DNA of 64,000 nt. It comes from Phalacrocorax aristotelis (taxonomy: Eukaryota; Chordata; Aves; Suliformes; Phalacrocoracidae). Below are positions 48,301-60,500 of this stretch, in pieces (the first letter of the stretch is position 1; every line of letters starts with the position of its first letter). The notes beneath the pieces were generated by a model that saw nothing but the letters and a program-made list of their open reading frames with translations, made no database searches and was not told the DNA's origin. Location: positions 4,278,001 to 4,342,000 of the forward strand of contig NC_134297.1 in the NCBI RefSeq assembly GCF_949628215.1. The letters run 5' to 3'. Position numbers and translations under genes: made by a program.

Positions 48301-49566
48301 AGACCGCTATTTCCCAGCATATTGTTTTGTATCCGCAGCCCTGAGCTCCCCAGGTAGCAATATCTTGGGACCTGGGTGCTGTCATCTTTGTGCACTAACT
48401 GCAGCTCTTGGGAAAAAGGGTCACAGGATGGGGAAGGGGTTGTATACAGCACTGAGAGAAACTCAGCCCCTCTACTTAGCTCCTGGGTGCTGCCCTGGGT
48501 GTGAAGGGCTGCAAACTTTTCCCCCTGGGTCTTTACATATGCCTGATCCATAGCCCAGGGAAACAAAGAGGAAGATTTCTCATCGTTTCCTCAGGCTTGG
48601 GATGAAGCTGTGCAAAGCCCGGTCCTGCCACAGGCTGCTCTCCTCCACCTGCCGCTGACTTAATGAGGAATTTGGAGGACTCATATCTGTGCGGGTTGAG
48701 CCCTGCGGTCCTGACTTAAGAAACACATGCAGAAGTAGGGTGAGATTTAGAGTCTGATTATATTCACATTCGTTTCATAAAGAGGGACACAAGATAGCTG
48801 AGTTAGGCTGTAGTCGACTAACCCTCATTTAAACCCAGAGCTGGAAATTTGCAATGCATGCTTCAAAACTTAAAGCGTATTGAAATTCCCTATGAAAACT
48901 ATTGTTTAGAAAGGGAACCTTAATAGGTTTGGTTTGTTTTAAAAAAAAAGAACAAACCTTAGCATAGAGGAAATTATTTGAACTTTAAAAATACACATGA
49001 AATGATGGTGGTAACAGACATGCTTAAAACGGTGAATGAATGAACAAAAAAAAATGAAGCAGTAAGTGTGATTGGTTGCATTCACTAAGTCGCTACTTAC
49101 TTCTCACCACTTTCTCAAATATTTGTTCCCTGGGGAATATTCATGAACCATACATGCTACATAAGAGAAAATACACAGCCAGTTCCTTTCTATTACTTCC
49201 CATTAAATGTATTTTCTGAAGTTTCTCTCTGTGGACATCTCTTAAAACTTGATGTTATCAATAGATACTTTTTTAAATTTTAAACCTGTTGTATCATTCT
49301 GTTTATTATGTTTTTTAGTGTGAGCAGACTGTATTTATTTGAGAAAAATGTTTGCTGTTGAAAAAACCCAATAATTGTATTGCCAAAAATAGCTGTAATT
49401 ACCTGTGACATCTGTATTTTTTTATTTTGGGGAGGGGGGTTGGTTTGTTGTTTTTAATCTCAGTTTCAAGTGCTAACAACTGTTAAAACAACCACTGCAT
49501 TTTAATTTGCTTATGACATTAAATGGATTTCTCGGAAGTCAGACAAAAACGTCTCGTAGATGATTT

Positions 49567-49572
49567 AATAAA
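49567..49572 (+). terminator. UBASH3B: Likely distal polyadenylation signal of UBASH3B
   Basis: AATAAA is the last canonical signal before the composition changes to the GC-richer interval ahead of CRTAM. Cleavage would fall roughly 15-25 nt later. A nearby ATTAAA (49518-49523) could be an alternative. Confidence 0.55.
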
Positions 49573-49590
49573 GATGCAACGCACCCACAC

Positions 49591-51229
49591 CTTGCCCTTC
49601 CTATTTAAATTTTCCTCTCGGGCATGTTGGACTTTGCCAGGGTGAATATTCTGATACCAACCTTCAATGAAGTGCCCCTTCGGAGGGGCTCATGTATTGC
49701 TAGCGGGCACCTAAGCAATATTTTCAGTGGCTCCAGCAAGATGCAGGTAGGAAAAACGCCTGTACTGGGCGCACGCACAGAGAACTGGGACCTTGAAACG
49801 AAACGGGAGTCAGGACTGTTTCTCAGCTCGGGTTGCAATGCTGCCCTCACCACCTCCCATGTCGGGACACCCCCCCAGATGGGGTGTAAGCGCCGGAAGC
49901 ATCAAGGAGAGAGCAGAATTTGAGCTATATTTTCTTTCCCTCCACTGAAGATGAAGTTCACTTATTTGACAGCAGATGGCACAAAACCATCTCAAGTCTG
50001 GTTTTCCTTCTACTGTACAAGGATGGAGTTTTCCCTGTGGGTTGGAGGCAGGTGTCTTCAGTGTCTCTAGTCCTTGACGGCCTTTTTCCCCCAGAGTTAT
50101 TTTACTGTCGGGTTTAGGTGCGTGGAACTGGAAGCACGACTTTTAAACCAAAGCAATGCTCACCTTTACAACACATGATCTGGATTGTTTAATCCAGCAG
50201 TAGTTTTATCAGCCAGTGAGACTCTTTCCTTTTAAACCAACTATCTACATTACACTTTATCGCCTACAGCTCTGTTTTCCAGTAAAATCAATTATGGCTT
50301 TTATGTTAAATGTAATATAGCTTTTATCAAACAAAGATACAGTAATAGAATTACGCACTTCCAGGCACCTGAAAGATTAATGGAAACAGGTTCTAATAAT
50401 TAGAAGTTAAATGTATAACGTATTTATAATTAACCATCTTGTCAAGTTCACTCAAACCCATGTTCTGCAAATCCACTCAGTTTTTAAACCATATTTCTTA
50501 TCTTATTAAAGTCAGCTCATTTTGACAGTATTAGCCATTTGCACTAAATGTTGGGCAGTTGCAAAGAAGTGCCAGAAGAGGATCTGCCAAAGCCTTTTTG
50601 GAAGTCAGCACACACGGCTACATCACGAAAAGAGGCTCTGCCTACAACAGGCTTGGATATATCTTGTGACGTTACTGACACCAGGCACCCAGGAGGCACA
50701 AAAAGCTTTGCTACGCCCCAGACTGCTCCTGAAATAATCAGGCCTGCAAGGGGACGTGGGAAACCCAGATTCTGCCACTGGTCCTCTGGGACCTCCTTGA
50801 TGCAGTCACCACCCTGCCCCGTGCTTTGGTGCTCAGCGAACCTTTCACAGCCACTTTACCAATTTTCTTCAATCCCCAGAGAGCTACAAACCACACACAG
50901 TGAATTACCTTTCCCTCGTGATTTGTTTTGCCAAGATCCGCGCAAGCGGAGCAATGCGAGCCTCCTGCGCATGCGGCAGTACAAGACGCAGAGTGACACA
51001 AGACTATTTTTCCAGGGATTTATGCGACCCTGCCACTTACTGCACCAGAGCAGTGTCCACCAAATATGCTCTGCCCTCCTGAGTGCCTCCCCATCTTGGG
51101 GAATTAAATCCTACCGAGTGCACCTGGAGGATCACTGCAGCAAGGGTCTCCAGTGGGATTACCCCAGGCCCACGATTCTCTTAACCTTTACCTGCTTCCC
51201 CCGCGTACGTCTCTCCCTCTCTCCCCAGC
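49591..51229 (+). other. Intergenic interval UBASH3B-CRTAM with 230-codon open frame
   Basis: The interval contains an open frame from 50548 to 51240 (+, 230 codons), the longest uninterrupted frame in the window. Its predicted product has no motif I recognise, no signal peptide and no clear domain; composition is rich in Ser, Pro and Arg. It could be chance, part of a non-coding transcript, or upstream regulatory sequence of CRTAM. The stretch 50140-50520 is AT-rich and featureless. Confidence 0.3.
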
Positions 51230-51299
51230 ACAGACGCTGAGCCAGGCAGAGATGGAGGGGGTGCAAGGTGAAGTGCCCCCAGTCCTGTCGCCCACCAGT

Positions 51300-51535
51300 T
51301 CCATTTTAACGACCCATGAGGTCACTGATTTCTCAGCAGTCGCCGACACATGCGAAACGTGAGACGGGGGCAGAAGAGAGTGGAACAGCAGAGAGAAGGA
51401 AAGGAGGCAAAGACCCTGGCAGTGATGAAGTCATGGTAAATCTGCTTCCCCCCTTGTGCTGAAAAGGGACCGACTGCACGGCAGCCCCAGCAGACAGAGG
51501 AAGTGAGCACAGACCGCCTGCGCCCACACCACAAC
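51300..51535 (+). promoter_or_regulatory. CRTAM: CRTAM proximal promoter and 5'UTR
   Basis: No TATA box is seen. The purine-rich stretch has an ETS-type core (AGGAAGTG near 51509) and a RUNX-like ACCACAA directly before the start codon, both common in lymphoid TATA-less promoters. The start site was not located. ETS or RUNX control of CRTAM is an inference here. Confidence 0.35.
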
Positions 51536-51584
51536 ATGACTTTCACCGGTGTGCTACACATCGCGGCTCTGTTCATGGTGCAAG
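51536..51584 (+). CDS. CRTAM: CRTAM exon 1: signal peptide
   Basis: ATG at 51536 with A at -3 (CAAC before the ATG). The exon encodes MTFTGVLHIAALFMVQ, with a hydrophobic core VLHIAALFMV typical of a signal peptide. The human leader differs in sequence but has the same position and phase-1 exon end. Donor GTAAGC. Confidence 0.85.
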
Positions 51585-54500
51585 GTAAGCGATATGCATT
51601 GTCTTACACAATCTCCCCTTTGCATGCAGTCTAGCTTGGAGAACTTGATTTCCAGCGTTTCAGCACACCACGCGCAAGGCAGCTTTGCTACTGTTGGTCT
51701 GTTGTTGACAATGCTGTGCTGTCACCCAATTTCCAAAGCGCACTGCTGCCGAATTCCAGCTGACTCTTAAACCCCTTATCAATGAGACTGACTCACCTCC
51801 TAGCAGCTGGTGGCATGCCTGAGGGCAAAGCATTGGGAAATCGAAAGATTGTCCCTTACATTTGGACAGTGGATCACTGCTTACTCTTCATAGCTTGGAT
51901 ATCTGTGTATGCCTCTGTTCATGTGTTGCGTTAAAAGAAGCTAATAGAAGAAGTCAGAGTAATTTAGAAAGCAATGCAAAGTGCTTCTGAAAATGAAAAA
52001 TACTAGAGGATGTAGCTTATACCTACTTTGCTAATCTCCTGTCTTTTATACACAAAAGAACGTGAGAGATTCATATTTGACCATGTCAAATAGGGAAAAG
52101 ATTTAAGTAAGGAAAGCAGCAAGACAGGTATCTACAGCTCAAGATGTTTGCAGGCTTCACTCCTGACCTTTGCAGGAGGAATGCACGCACAGCCTGGTGC
52201 TGGCCAATGCAATAGCCCCGCTCCCTTCTTAACAAACGGTGGGGCAGAAACCACAGTTGTGCTATTGCTGACACTTTGCTAATACTCTCACACACAAAGG
52301 TGGTGTTAACAGAGGCCACATCGAATCTCAGTGTCCAAACAGCAACAAAGGATTCTGTAATGCCATATGCTTAGGATATTTTATTACCATTGATTGTGTT
52401 TAACAGAAGCTAGGCCTTAAGGAGCTGTCAGTTTTATTCTAGCTGAACTAGCACTTGCAGTGCCCCTAGACTTGCTCCAAATCAGAAGCCTCCACTCCGA
52501 GCGTACAACCCCTCTTCGCCCAATATTGCCAGACTCCCGCATGAATTTGTACCCGCTGACAACTGCTAGCCGCTCTTGGCCATCAGAATTAATCCAGACT
52601 CCCACCTGCAGGCTGGCAGCCACAGGTCAAAAATAAGTCATTGAACAGGATGTCTCTATGGGCTACAGTGTTAAAGATAACTCTGAAATGATGCATTGAG
52701 TGTCTATCACCACAACACATTCTCTGTGCACTTTCTGATGGCTAAAATAATAGCAACCAGAGGCATGAACCATTCTGCTCAGGTGCATCCTGCAATTTCT
52801 GGCAATAAATTGTTGCCCTTTCTTGCCAAGAAGGTGGATATATCACTGTACTTGATGCCAGGCTAATTTTTCCAGGTAGCTGGGGCAGCTGGTATCCACA
52901 CGGTATAAGAACCTCTGTCCTCTGGAGCTGGCACAGGAGCCTCTGCCATGTCCCAGTGGCTGTGCTGTGGTGGGCTACAGCGGCTTGAAGACCACAAGCC
53001 ATGTCAAACTGCCCCCTACACAAGGATGGAAATTTGACCTGTGAGTCATTGTCTGAATGAAGCCATGGCCTCTCATGGAAATTACATATATGCTGTGTTC
53101 TGGGGGATAATTTTCTCTGTTTTAGAAAAGCAAAGAACACCCCCACCTTTTGTTGCTCAGTCTTGCTGTTCTCACCTCAAAAGGTGTGACTTGAAAGACC
53201 CCACACTGCTGTTAGCAACAGGAAACTGTCACTATGAAAAAAACACAAAAGGGCCCTGTGGAAAACCACAGACGAATCCCTCTCTGCTGCCTTAACATGC
53301 ACCTCCTGGTGCAGGTCTTCCATGCAAGGAGGTTTTCCTTTTCTACTGATCCTCTGCAAATGACCCCCCCATGGCACAAGCCCTGAGAAACCTGCTGAGA
53401 TGCTAACGATAGGAAACTGAGGCAGAATCATGAGGAAACATCAGCTGAATTCATTGATGTGCCGTATGCGATGGTAAATCGGTTACGGCCACTCTAAGTT
53501 CAACAGGACTTCGCTGGTGCACAGCGATTCGGTCAAACCTGGCCTGTGGTGTCTCCTGGCAATGTGCAGTAAGGATAGACAGCAGATCTGTATTGCACTT
53601 TCTTCTTAGCTATAGCAGCATACACCATACTTACAAATTTGGAAGTAAAAATATTGAGATATTACAAGGAAATAGCTGGTGGACTCCAGACATTAGGTAG
53701 TAAAGAAAGATAAAAGCTCCATGGTGTATTTGCTATTTGTGAAGCCCCAAGCTACATAACTGACCATTTTTCGTGCCACCTCTCGCCCAGGAAATGTCAT
53801 GTGTGCTCAACTCAAGGCTGAGGCATGGCAACAGATCCCCATGGGAAACTACTCTCTTACAGGGACACAAGTCCTTCCTCTGATTTTAGTGGTAAAAGAT
53901 CAAGTCCAGCAAGAATGCCCTATGATAAAAACATTTTAAAACAGACCAGAAATGAAGCTAAGAAAATGAAAAGCTTTGCTGAAGCCCAGAAAGACTGATT
54001 GCCCCAAACTGCAGTACTCATACATGCAGTAGGAACTTGCAGCAGACAGCCTCCTGGAAAATAAAATCAAAACACAAAAAACAGGAATGAAAAATAAAAC
54101 CCTCTTACTGCCTATTTACTTAACTCTGACCCAGGCACTGCTCTTAGCAATTTCTCCAGGGCACGATTTTTCTGGAGAAGGCAATTCATTCCAGGTCACC
54201 AAATATTTTCACAAATTGTATTCTATATTTTAGAATGTCTGGAGAGAAAAATGCACTTTACTGCCCGTCTGTAAAATGAACTGGGAAGACAGAGAATGAA
54301 ATTTCATTTTAGTAACCTGTGCGCCAGGCCAGGTTTGCAGAGCCTGCCTGTGAAAGAAGTTTCGAGCCAGTTCAAAGCAGCTGCAGCATTATACTCTCCA
54401 AATTTAAAAGCTTCATTTTTCAGGGGTGCAGATCATTCGCTGCTCAATCAGGTTCAACAGCTCCAGAATGGAACATGGAATAATGAAAACTAATGTTTGG

Positions 54501-57500
54501 GGTAACATACAGGGAGGACATACATTAGAAGGGTCTGCTATCAATTCTTCAATGGCTTGTATGGAATAACATCCAATAACTAAATCTGGTTGTGCTGGCA
54601 GGTGAAGATCACAAACCTTTGGTACAAGTCTAACCTAGCGACTGTGATGACCCATCTGATAACTGTCATTTATTTATTATCAGTACAATCACACTGGCAA
54701 GTTTCCTAATGTAGAAAAACCTTTACACCCTTGAAAAGAAGGAAAGTTGACACGTTACTGTGTACAAAACATGGTCGCTTTATGTCAGGTTTTAACACTT
54801 GTTTTTTCCCCTTGCCTTGGGCAGTGGATTTTCCAGGAGCTGGCAGTGCAACCGTAACCCTAAAGGAAGGAGAGGACCTAAATCTCCGCTGCACCCTCAG
54901 CAGTGACGGCAATTCTGCCTGGGGGTGGTTAAACCCTCGGGGGTTTACACTGTTTCTGAACGACCAGCGGGGTAAGTGTGAAAACTGAATGCAGAACTTT
55001 CCATGTGGGGCTGGCGGGTCACTCAGAAGTGAGCTTTCCCAGCTCCGACCTGTGGTCAGTCTGACTCATCTGCTACCCAGCCGCTCACGATGGTTTTACT
55101 TTCAGCTCCTTTCTGGCAGGAAGCTGATGAAATGGAAACCCCCACAAGAGTGGTCAGGCACTAGAGCTTTTAGCACTGAACCGCAGTTATCACCAGCACC
55201 AAGAGATTAGTACAAAACCCCACTCTTGCCTTAAAAGAGAGACAGGAGTGGGTGTGCCTGAAAGCCCTGGGTACTCTTCTGCTCATCAGGGAGTTTGATG
55301 TAGCACATCAGGAGGAAATTTCTAGAAAACAAGCAGCGATTCCTAATATGTGCTGACAAAGCCAAAGTTACACTTATTGTGTTCGCTTCCACCCTGTACA
55401 CCTCATGTCTCTCTGTCCTTATTGCTTCTCCTGTTGGTCCGAATTTGACAGCTCTGCAAGATGAGGACAGCCTTAGCCCTCCCCATTTGCACAGTACCTA
55501 CTCAGCATCCCTGCTCGTTAAAGCCATTACGCTTTAATGATAATAGCGACTGAGACTTATCCAAATGACACTGGGTACCCATCTGCCATTGAAACTGCAC
55601 AGAAAGCGAGTGTCCTTCTCAGGAGCTCTGCGAATCCCAGCCACCAGGTCTTGCCACCGGCATCAAACCAGCCTACTAATATTTCCCGCAAGTATTGCCA
55701 ATATTCCTAAATGGAAAAGGTCATGAGTAACTGTTGCTCCTATTTACTCAGTAACAGGAGCAAGCGGGAGAAGTGTTCGTTAGTAATTTTAAATGACTCA
55801 CACATGTATACATTAGGAACTGTTTCCTGTGGAATCCAGGATCCCACGTTCAATACTCTCAGTGTAATGCATATGAACCATTAGCTTCAAATGGGATCCA
55901 AAAAACCTCAGTGCTGAGCTACCAACAGCTAATCAATATGGGAAGCAGGGCTATTGCTATGTGCTCTCCGCTGCTTTGACATCCAGGCTTCCAAAAACCA
56001 CTGCATGCTATGGCAGGGGTACCTCTGTCCTGTTGCAGTCTATTAGTCCAGTCACACCCAAGAACTGCAAGGCCCCTCTCCATCAGTTATCTCTATTTTT
56101 GACATATATGTACGTTCTCAGTATTTTACGCTGTAGAGGTATATGACTGTAGCAAGGTTCCCTTCATTTAGGTGAGTTCTCTATGGCATCTCCATCTTTT
56201 AATGGCTCTAGCCCTTTTGATGCTTAAATTTTTGCTAAGTTGACACAGCAATTTAATAGGGTTAGGGAAAGAACACATCCACTGGTATCTGTAGGAGCAG
56301 ACTCACCTGAGTGAGCGGAACAGTATCTGCCTTTAATCACATTCCACAATTCAGTAAGAATGCATGACATAACACCCAGAAGGAGTAGACTCTGCAAAGC
56401 ATTTGGATCCTTGATAAGTCAGACACACTGACTTTTTTTCCTTTTACAACACTGCAGAAAATAGTCCTCATTTAGAGAGAAACCAAGCTTTACATTATAC
56501 ACGGACATTTTCTTTTTTATTCCGAATCACTGCTGTGAATCTCTGTCACATTGCTTCTCTAACAAACCACTTCGTGAATCAGTTCCCTCCAGTCTCATTG
56601 TAGCTAAAAATATGACAAGCCAGCTACAAGTCTTACATTGTGTTGATTTCAAAAGCCTTTAATATTTAATAACTTCCATAAATTACAGTACTGCTGTGAT
56701 TTTCTCCCAACTCTGTGCTTTTCCAAGACCTTAGCTAAAAAAATAGAAAATAAAATTACAGTTTTGGAGGTCTTTTTCTTCCTAATGACTGACACACATC
56801 CCCAGTTTCAGTTCAATTTAAGGGCAGAAAGTTACACTTTCTGTGCTGCAACTGTGGGAAAAGTTCATGTGACTTACTGCCCAGACCCTGAGGACTCCCA
56901 TGGGTCAACCAGCAGGAGGAATGGAGCAAAGACTAAAAAGTCGAGAGAGAGAAAGGGGACCATACAGCAGAGTACAGGTAGCCTATGAAATGGTCTCATT
57001 AAAATCAAGGTAATTAGACAACGATAAGAGAAGCAAACCAGTCAATAAAGAGGTGTGTGTGCTGACCATAGTGTTCATTTATATATCACAAAATACACCC
57101 AAAGAGGAGAAGTGATTTTTTCAAGGCCAAATAAAGGCTTGGGGAATGGGGAAGGGAAAGGTCCTCAGTTCATGCATCTATGCTCTATAGTCAAAGATCA
57201 TATTACTTTTCTGACCACATCGTGTGCTCACACCCCAATGTTTGCTTATGTTTATCCATCTAGATACTTAAAAAACCCAAACTGCTATAATACCTGGGAA
57301 CACAGGAGTAAGACCCCCTGAAAATAAAAGCAAGGGAGGCCATGACGCCTTCCCTGCTAGCAGCACACATCCCCTTCTTCAGTTTACTGCTGCTTCTGTA
57401 CTTGCACAGCACCAGCCAGGAATGCTCCCTTACGTCAAGTGTTGATGAATTTAAAAAAATGCAGGAAAGAAAACTATCCTCATTCATTACTGCTTTGATT

Positions 57501-60500
57501 ATCTGTCTTCCTCTTATGTACCAATACGCATAGCATGTGGGGTTTTGTTTTCTTTACAGCTTTGAGAGATCAGAGGTACAAGCTTATCCATTATTCAAAG
57601 GATGAATTATCCATCCAACTGCCTAACATAACAGTGCATGATGAAGGCGTATACAAATGCTTCTACTACAGCAAACCACTCAAAAGCAAGACGACGACTG
57701 TTGAGGTATTAGGTAAGTTCCTTCACCTGCTTTGCTCAGAGGAGCAGAACAACAAGGCTAGCGCCTCAACTCCAGACCTGCATTTCCACATGCAACTGTA
57801 CAGTGCTTAAGGCAAGATAATCCTGGTCTGAGGTCAGTCCCCCCAGATAATGTGTATATGCAGCCACTCATAAAACTATGTAGGAAGAGCTACTATAACT
57901 GATTCTAAATCTTCTTGCTGCAGCTGCTCCTTCCAATCCAGTACTGGAAGCATCCAGAGACACAGAAAGAAGCATTACACTGTCTTGCTATACCCAAGGA
58001 TGTAAACCACAGCCCCAGATTACCTGGCTGTTGGACAATGGGATAGAGCTCCCTGGTAAGTGCTAAAGGACCAGGGATTGAGTACTAACAATTTCTTCTT
58101 ATCAGCCTTGGACACATTTAAAAATACTGGAAGGTGAAACACCTTCTGCAACACATCAGCCAGGACTGCCACTCATGCGCACCCATTTAGTACAATTTGG
58201 CCCCCGTGGTGCTGGTTTGGAGCAAAGTCAGCACTAAATTCCAGTATTTGGGCAAGGGAGAGGGCTCATCTGCTTTGCTCACGTTCACTGCAGGACAACA
58301 GCACTTGACACCAAAACCCCTTGAGAGTCCCGAGTGAAATTCCACTGAAATGAAATGAAACCAAAACTCTGGAGGCACAATTTTCAAAGCCCGAATATCA
58401 AGTCAGTTAACAAATCCATTATAACTGTTTCCACGTCGTGACCAATGGACAGATTTTCCACAACTTCGCTGAGCAGCTCGTACGCACCCCAGAGCCTTTT
58501 TCTCTCATTAATCTGTTCAGAGCCAGGCAGCTCGCTTGCAGAAGCAAGAAGAGAGCTCAGGAAACACAGGCCACACCACCCCGTGAGGCTCTCCCCAGTG
58601 AGAGGTCTGCACGCGTCTGGGTGGACACACGCGAGGAGGAACAGAGCCACCACATAGCTTAGTTTAGCTATATAAATAGCTGCTTTGAAGGCCATGTTCC
58701 AAAAATAACTACCTTGTTAGCTGTAACTGTAGCATGGTAGAGACAAAATACACATCAGTATCAAGGTGTGAGAAGATACCTATAGATGCAAATGTATTTT
58801 CGTTCAGGTATTAACAAGCTGTTACTTGTATTTCGTATCATCAGGCAACTCATTCAAAGCTCAGCCTGTAATCTTCCCCACCCCCAAGGTGGCTTTTTTT
58901 AAGGAAGAGCTCTAGAAAGCAAAAGAGAAGTGTGCTGGCCTGGATATAGCTAGAAATCAAAACTAAAGCAAGAACTCCAGGCTGCCAGATACACAGGCAT
59001 TAATGCAACCGCTTAGAGCCCTGCGCTTAAAGGGACTGCACTCAGGGGAAGTGGCATAGCTGGTACGCGAGCCACATGAAAGCCAGGGTGGAGGGCTCTT
59101 TACAATTGCAGGGGGAAAGTCACTCTAGAGCAGCGCATGGGTCTTGGAAAAGCAGATTCTAAAATCCCGCATGTCTTTGGGAAGAGCTGGGCTGCAGGTG
59201 TCTGTAAGGGCTTGGGGCAACACTGCCTGTGCACGTATCCAGAGCTCAAGGAAGCAATACATCACCTCTAAGTTTTTATACACGTTTTTCCCCAGTGTAC
59301 TTCTGAAAACAGGGGTTTCCTTACACTTGAAACAACCTCAATTCTCGCCTGATATATTACTTGTAACATGACAACACAGACACTAAACACCTCCCACAAG
59401 ACATAAAGCCAACCATACTTATTTTAACAAAAACCTATGCTTACCTTTATCTCCTCCTTACTCTCGTAGCACTAACCCAGTCAGCCATTAGAGCAAGCCA
59501 TACCAGGGGCAAATACCTGACCATCCACCTCACACCCCACAGGCACCTGGGAACACAGTTAAGCACCGCAGAGCCTGTGCTGGGTCTGTTTGCTTGGTTT
59601 CAGCTGTGGCTGGTTTGCAGAGGAAGGAATATTTGCATGAAGAGGTGGCTTGCTTGTGGCAGACACAAAATGTTTGAAAGAAAAAATAACTGTCCTAATT
59701 CAGTGTTTGTCAAACTTTCTGCATGTGCCATTTCTTTTTTTTTGCAGGTAACTGAGTAACACTTCCCCCCCCCCCCTTCTCAGCTTTAATCACTTACTGC
59801 AAATATTTATACTAATTATAAAATACCTAATACATCCTAATTACTGGCGGCACCTCAGTTCCACCAGGGCTCAGCACGGGTGAACCAGGTGTAATTATGG
59901 AGCTGGTGCTGACAAAGATTATTTCCTGCCTAGCAAAACCACTTTGAAATCATTTTGAGCTCTTATGTGACCCTGCTGGGGATGGAAAAGAGGGTTGAGA
60001 AATACTGTTCTATGCGATACAGCAAGTTATCTGTAAAGGCTAATTTGGAAACAAGGAATTTCTTTCCCTTAAGAGACAAGGGTGTTACCAAGGGTAACAG
60101 ATCAAAAGAAAGCATCAGTTTGTTTCCAGAGAACCTCTACATTATAAACAGACAGTAGAAATTATTGTGCAACTGTGGGCATTTAAGGTAAACATCTGAA
60201 AAAACCTCCCTCTCCACCAGAGCTATTCAAACAGCTCTCTTTGTGTCACATGAAATACATCTTTATTTTTCCATAGCGTATAAATGAGTAGAAGTCAGTA
60301 TTACCTAGAGGAATCGGACAAGTTGCATGGCTTTCTCTAATTCGTGATGGCAAGGCAATTAATCTGTGTTTAACTTCCCCCAGCTGCAAAAGGAGACGAG
60401 TCAAACCTGCATTGTAGGGATGATGGAGGACTTGTACAGGATTTAATAGAGTTGTACCGATGTTTATTTATTACAAATTTAAGTATTGCACATCAATACA

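Larger units (their letters stand above)
44540..49590 (+). other. UBASH3B: Probable UBASH3B 3'UTR
   Basis: About 5 kb follow the stop without any other gene, becoming strongly AT-rich from about 48.9 kb. There are scattered ATTTA elements, including TATTTATTT at 49332-49340. Possible polyadenylation signals are AATAAA at 47307-47312 (inside an A-rich stretch), ATTAAA at 49202 and 49518, and AATAAA at 49567. A T18 run lies at 45336-45353. The UTR extent is an inference; a 144-codon open frame at 44930-45364 looks fortuitous. Confidence 0.65.

Noticed and set aside
54295..54308. 14-bp perfect palindrome AATGAAATTTCATT
   Set aside because: Short AT-rich palindromes of this size are expected by chance in 64 kb.
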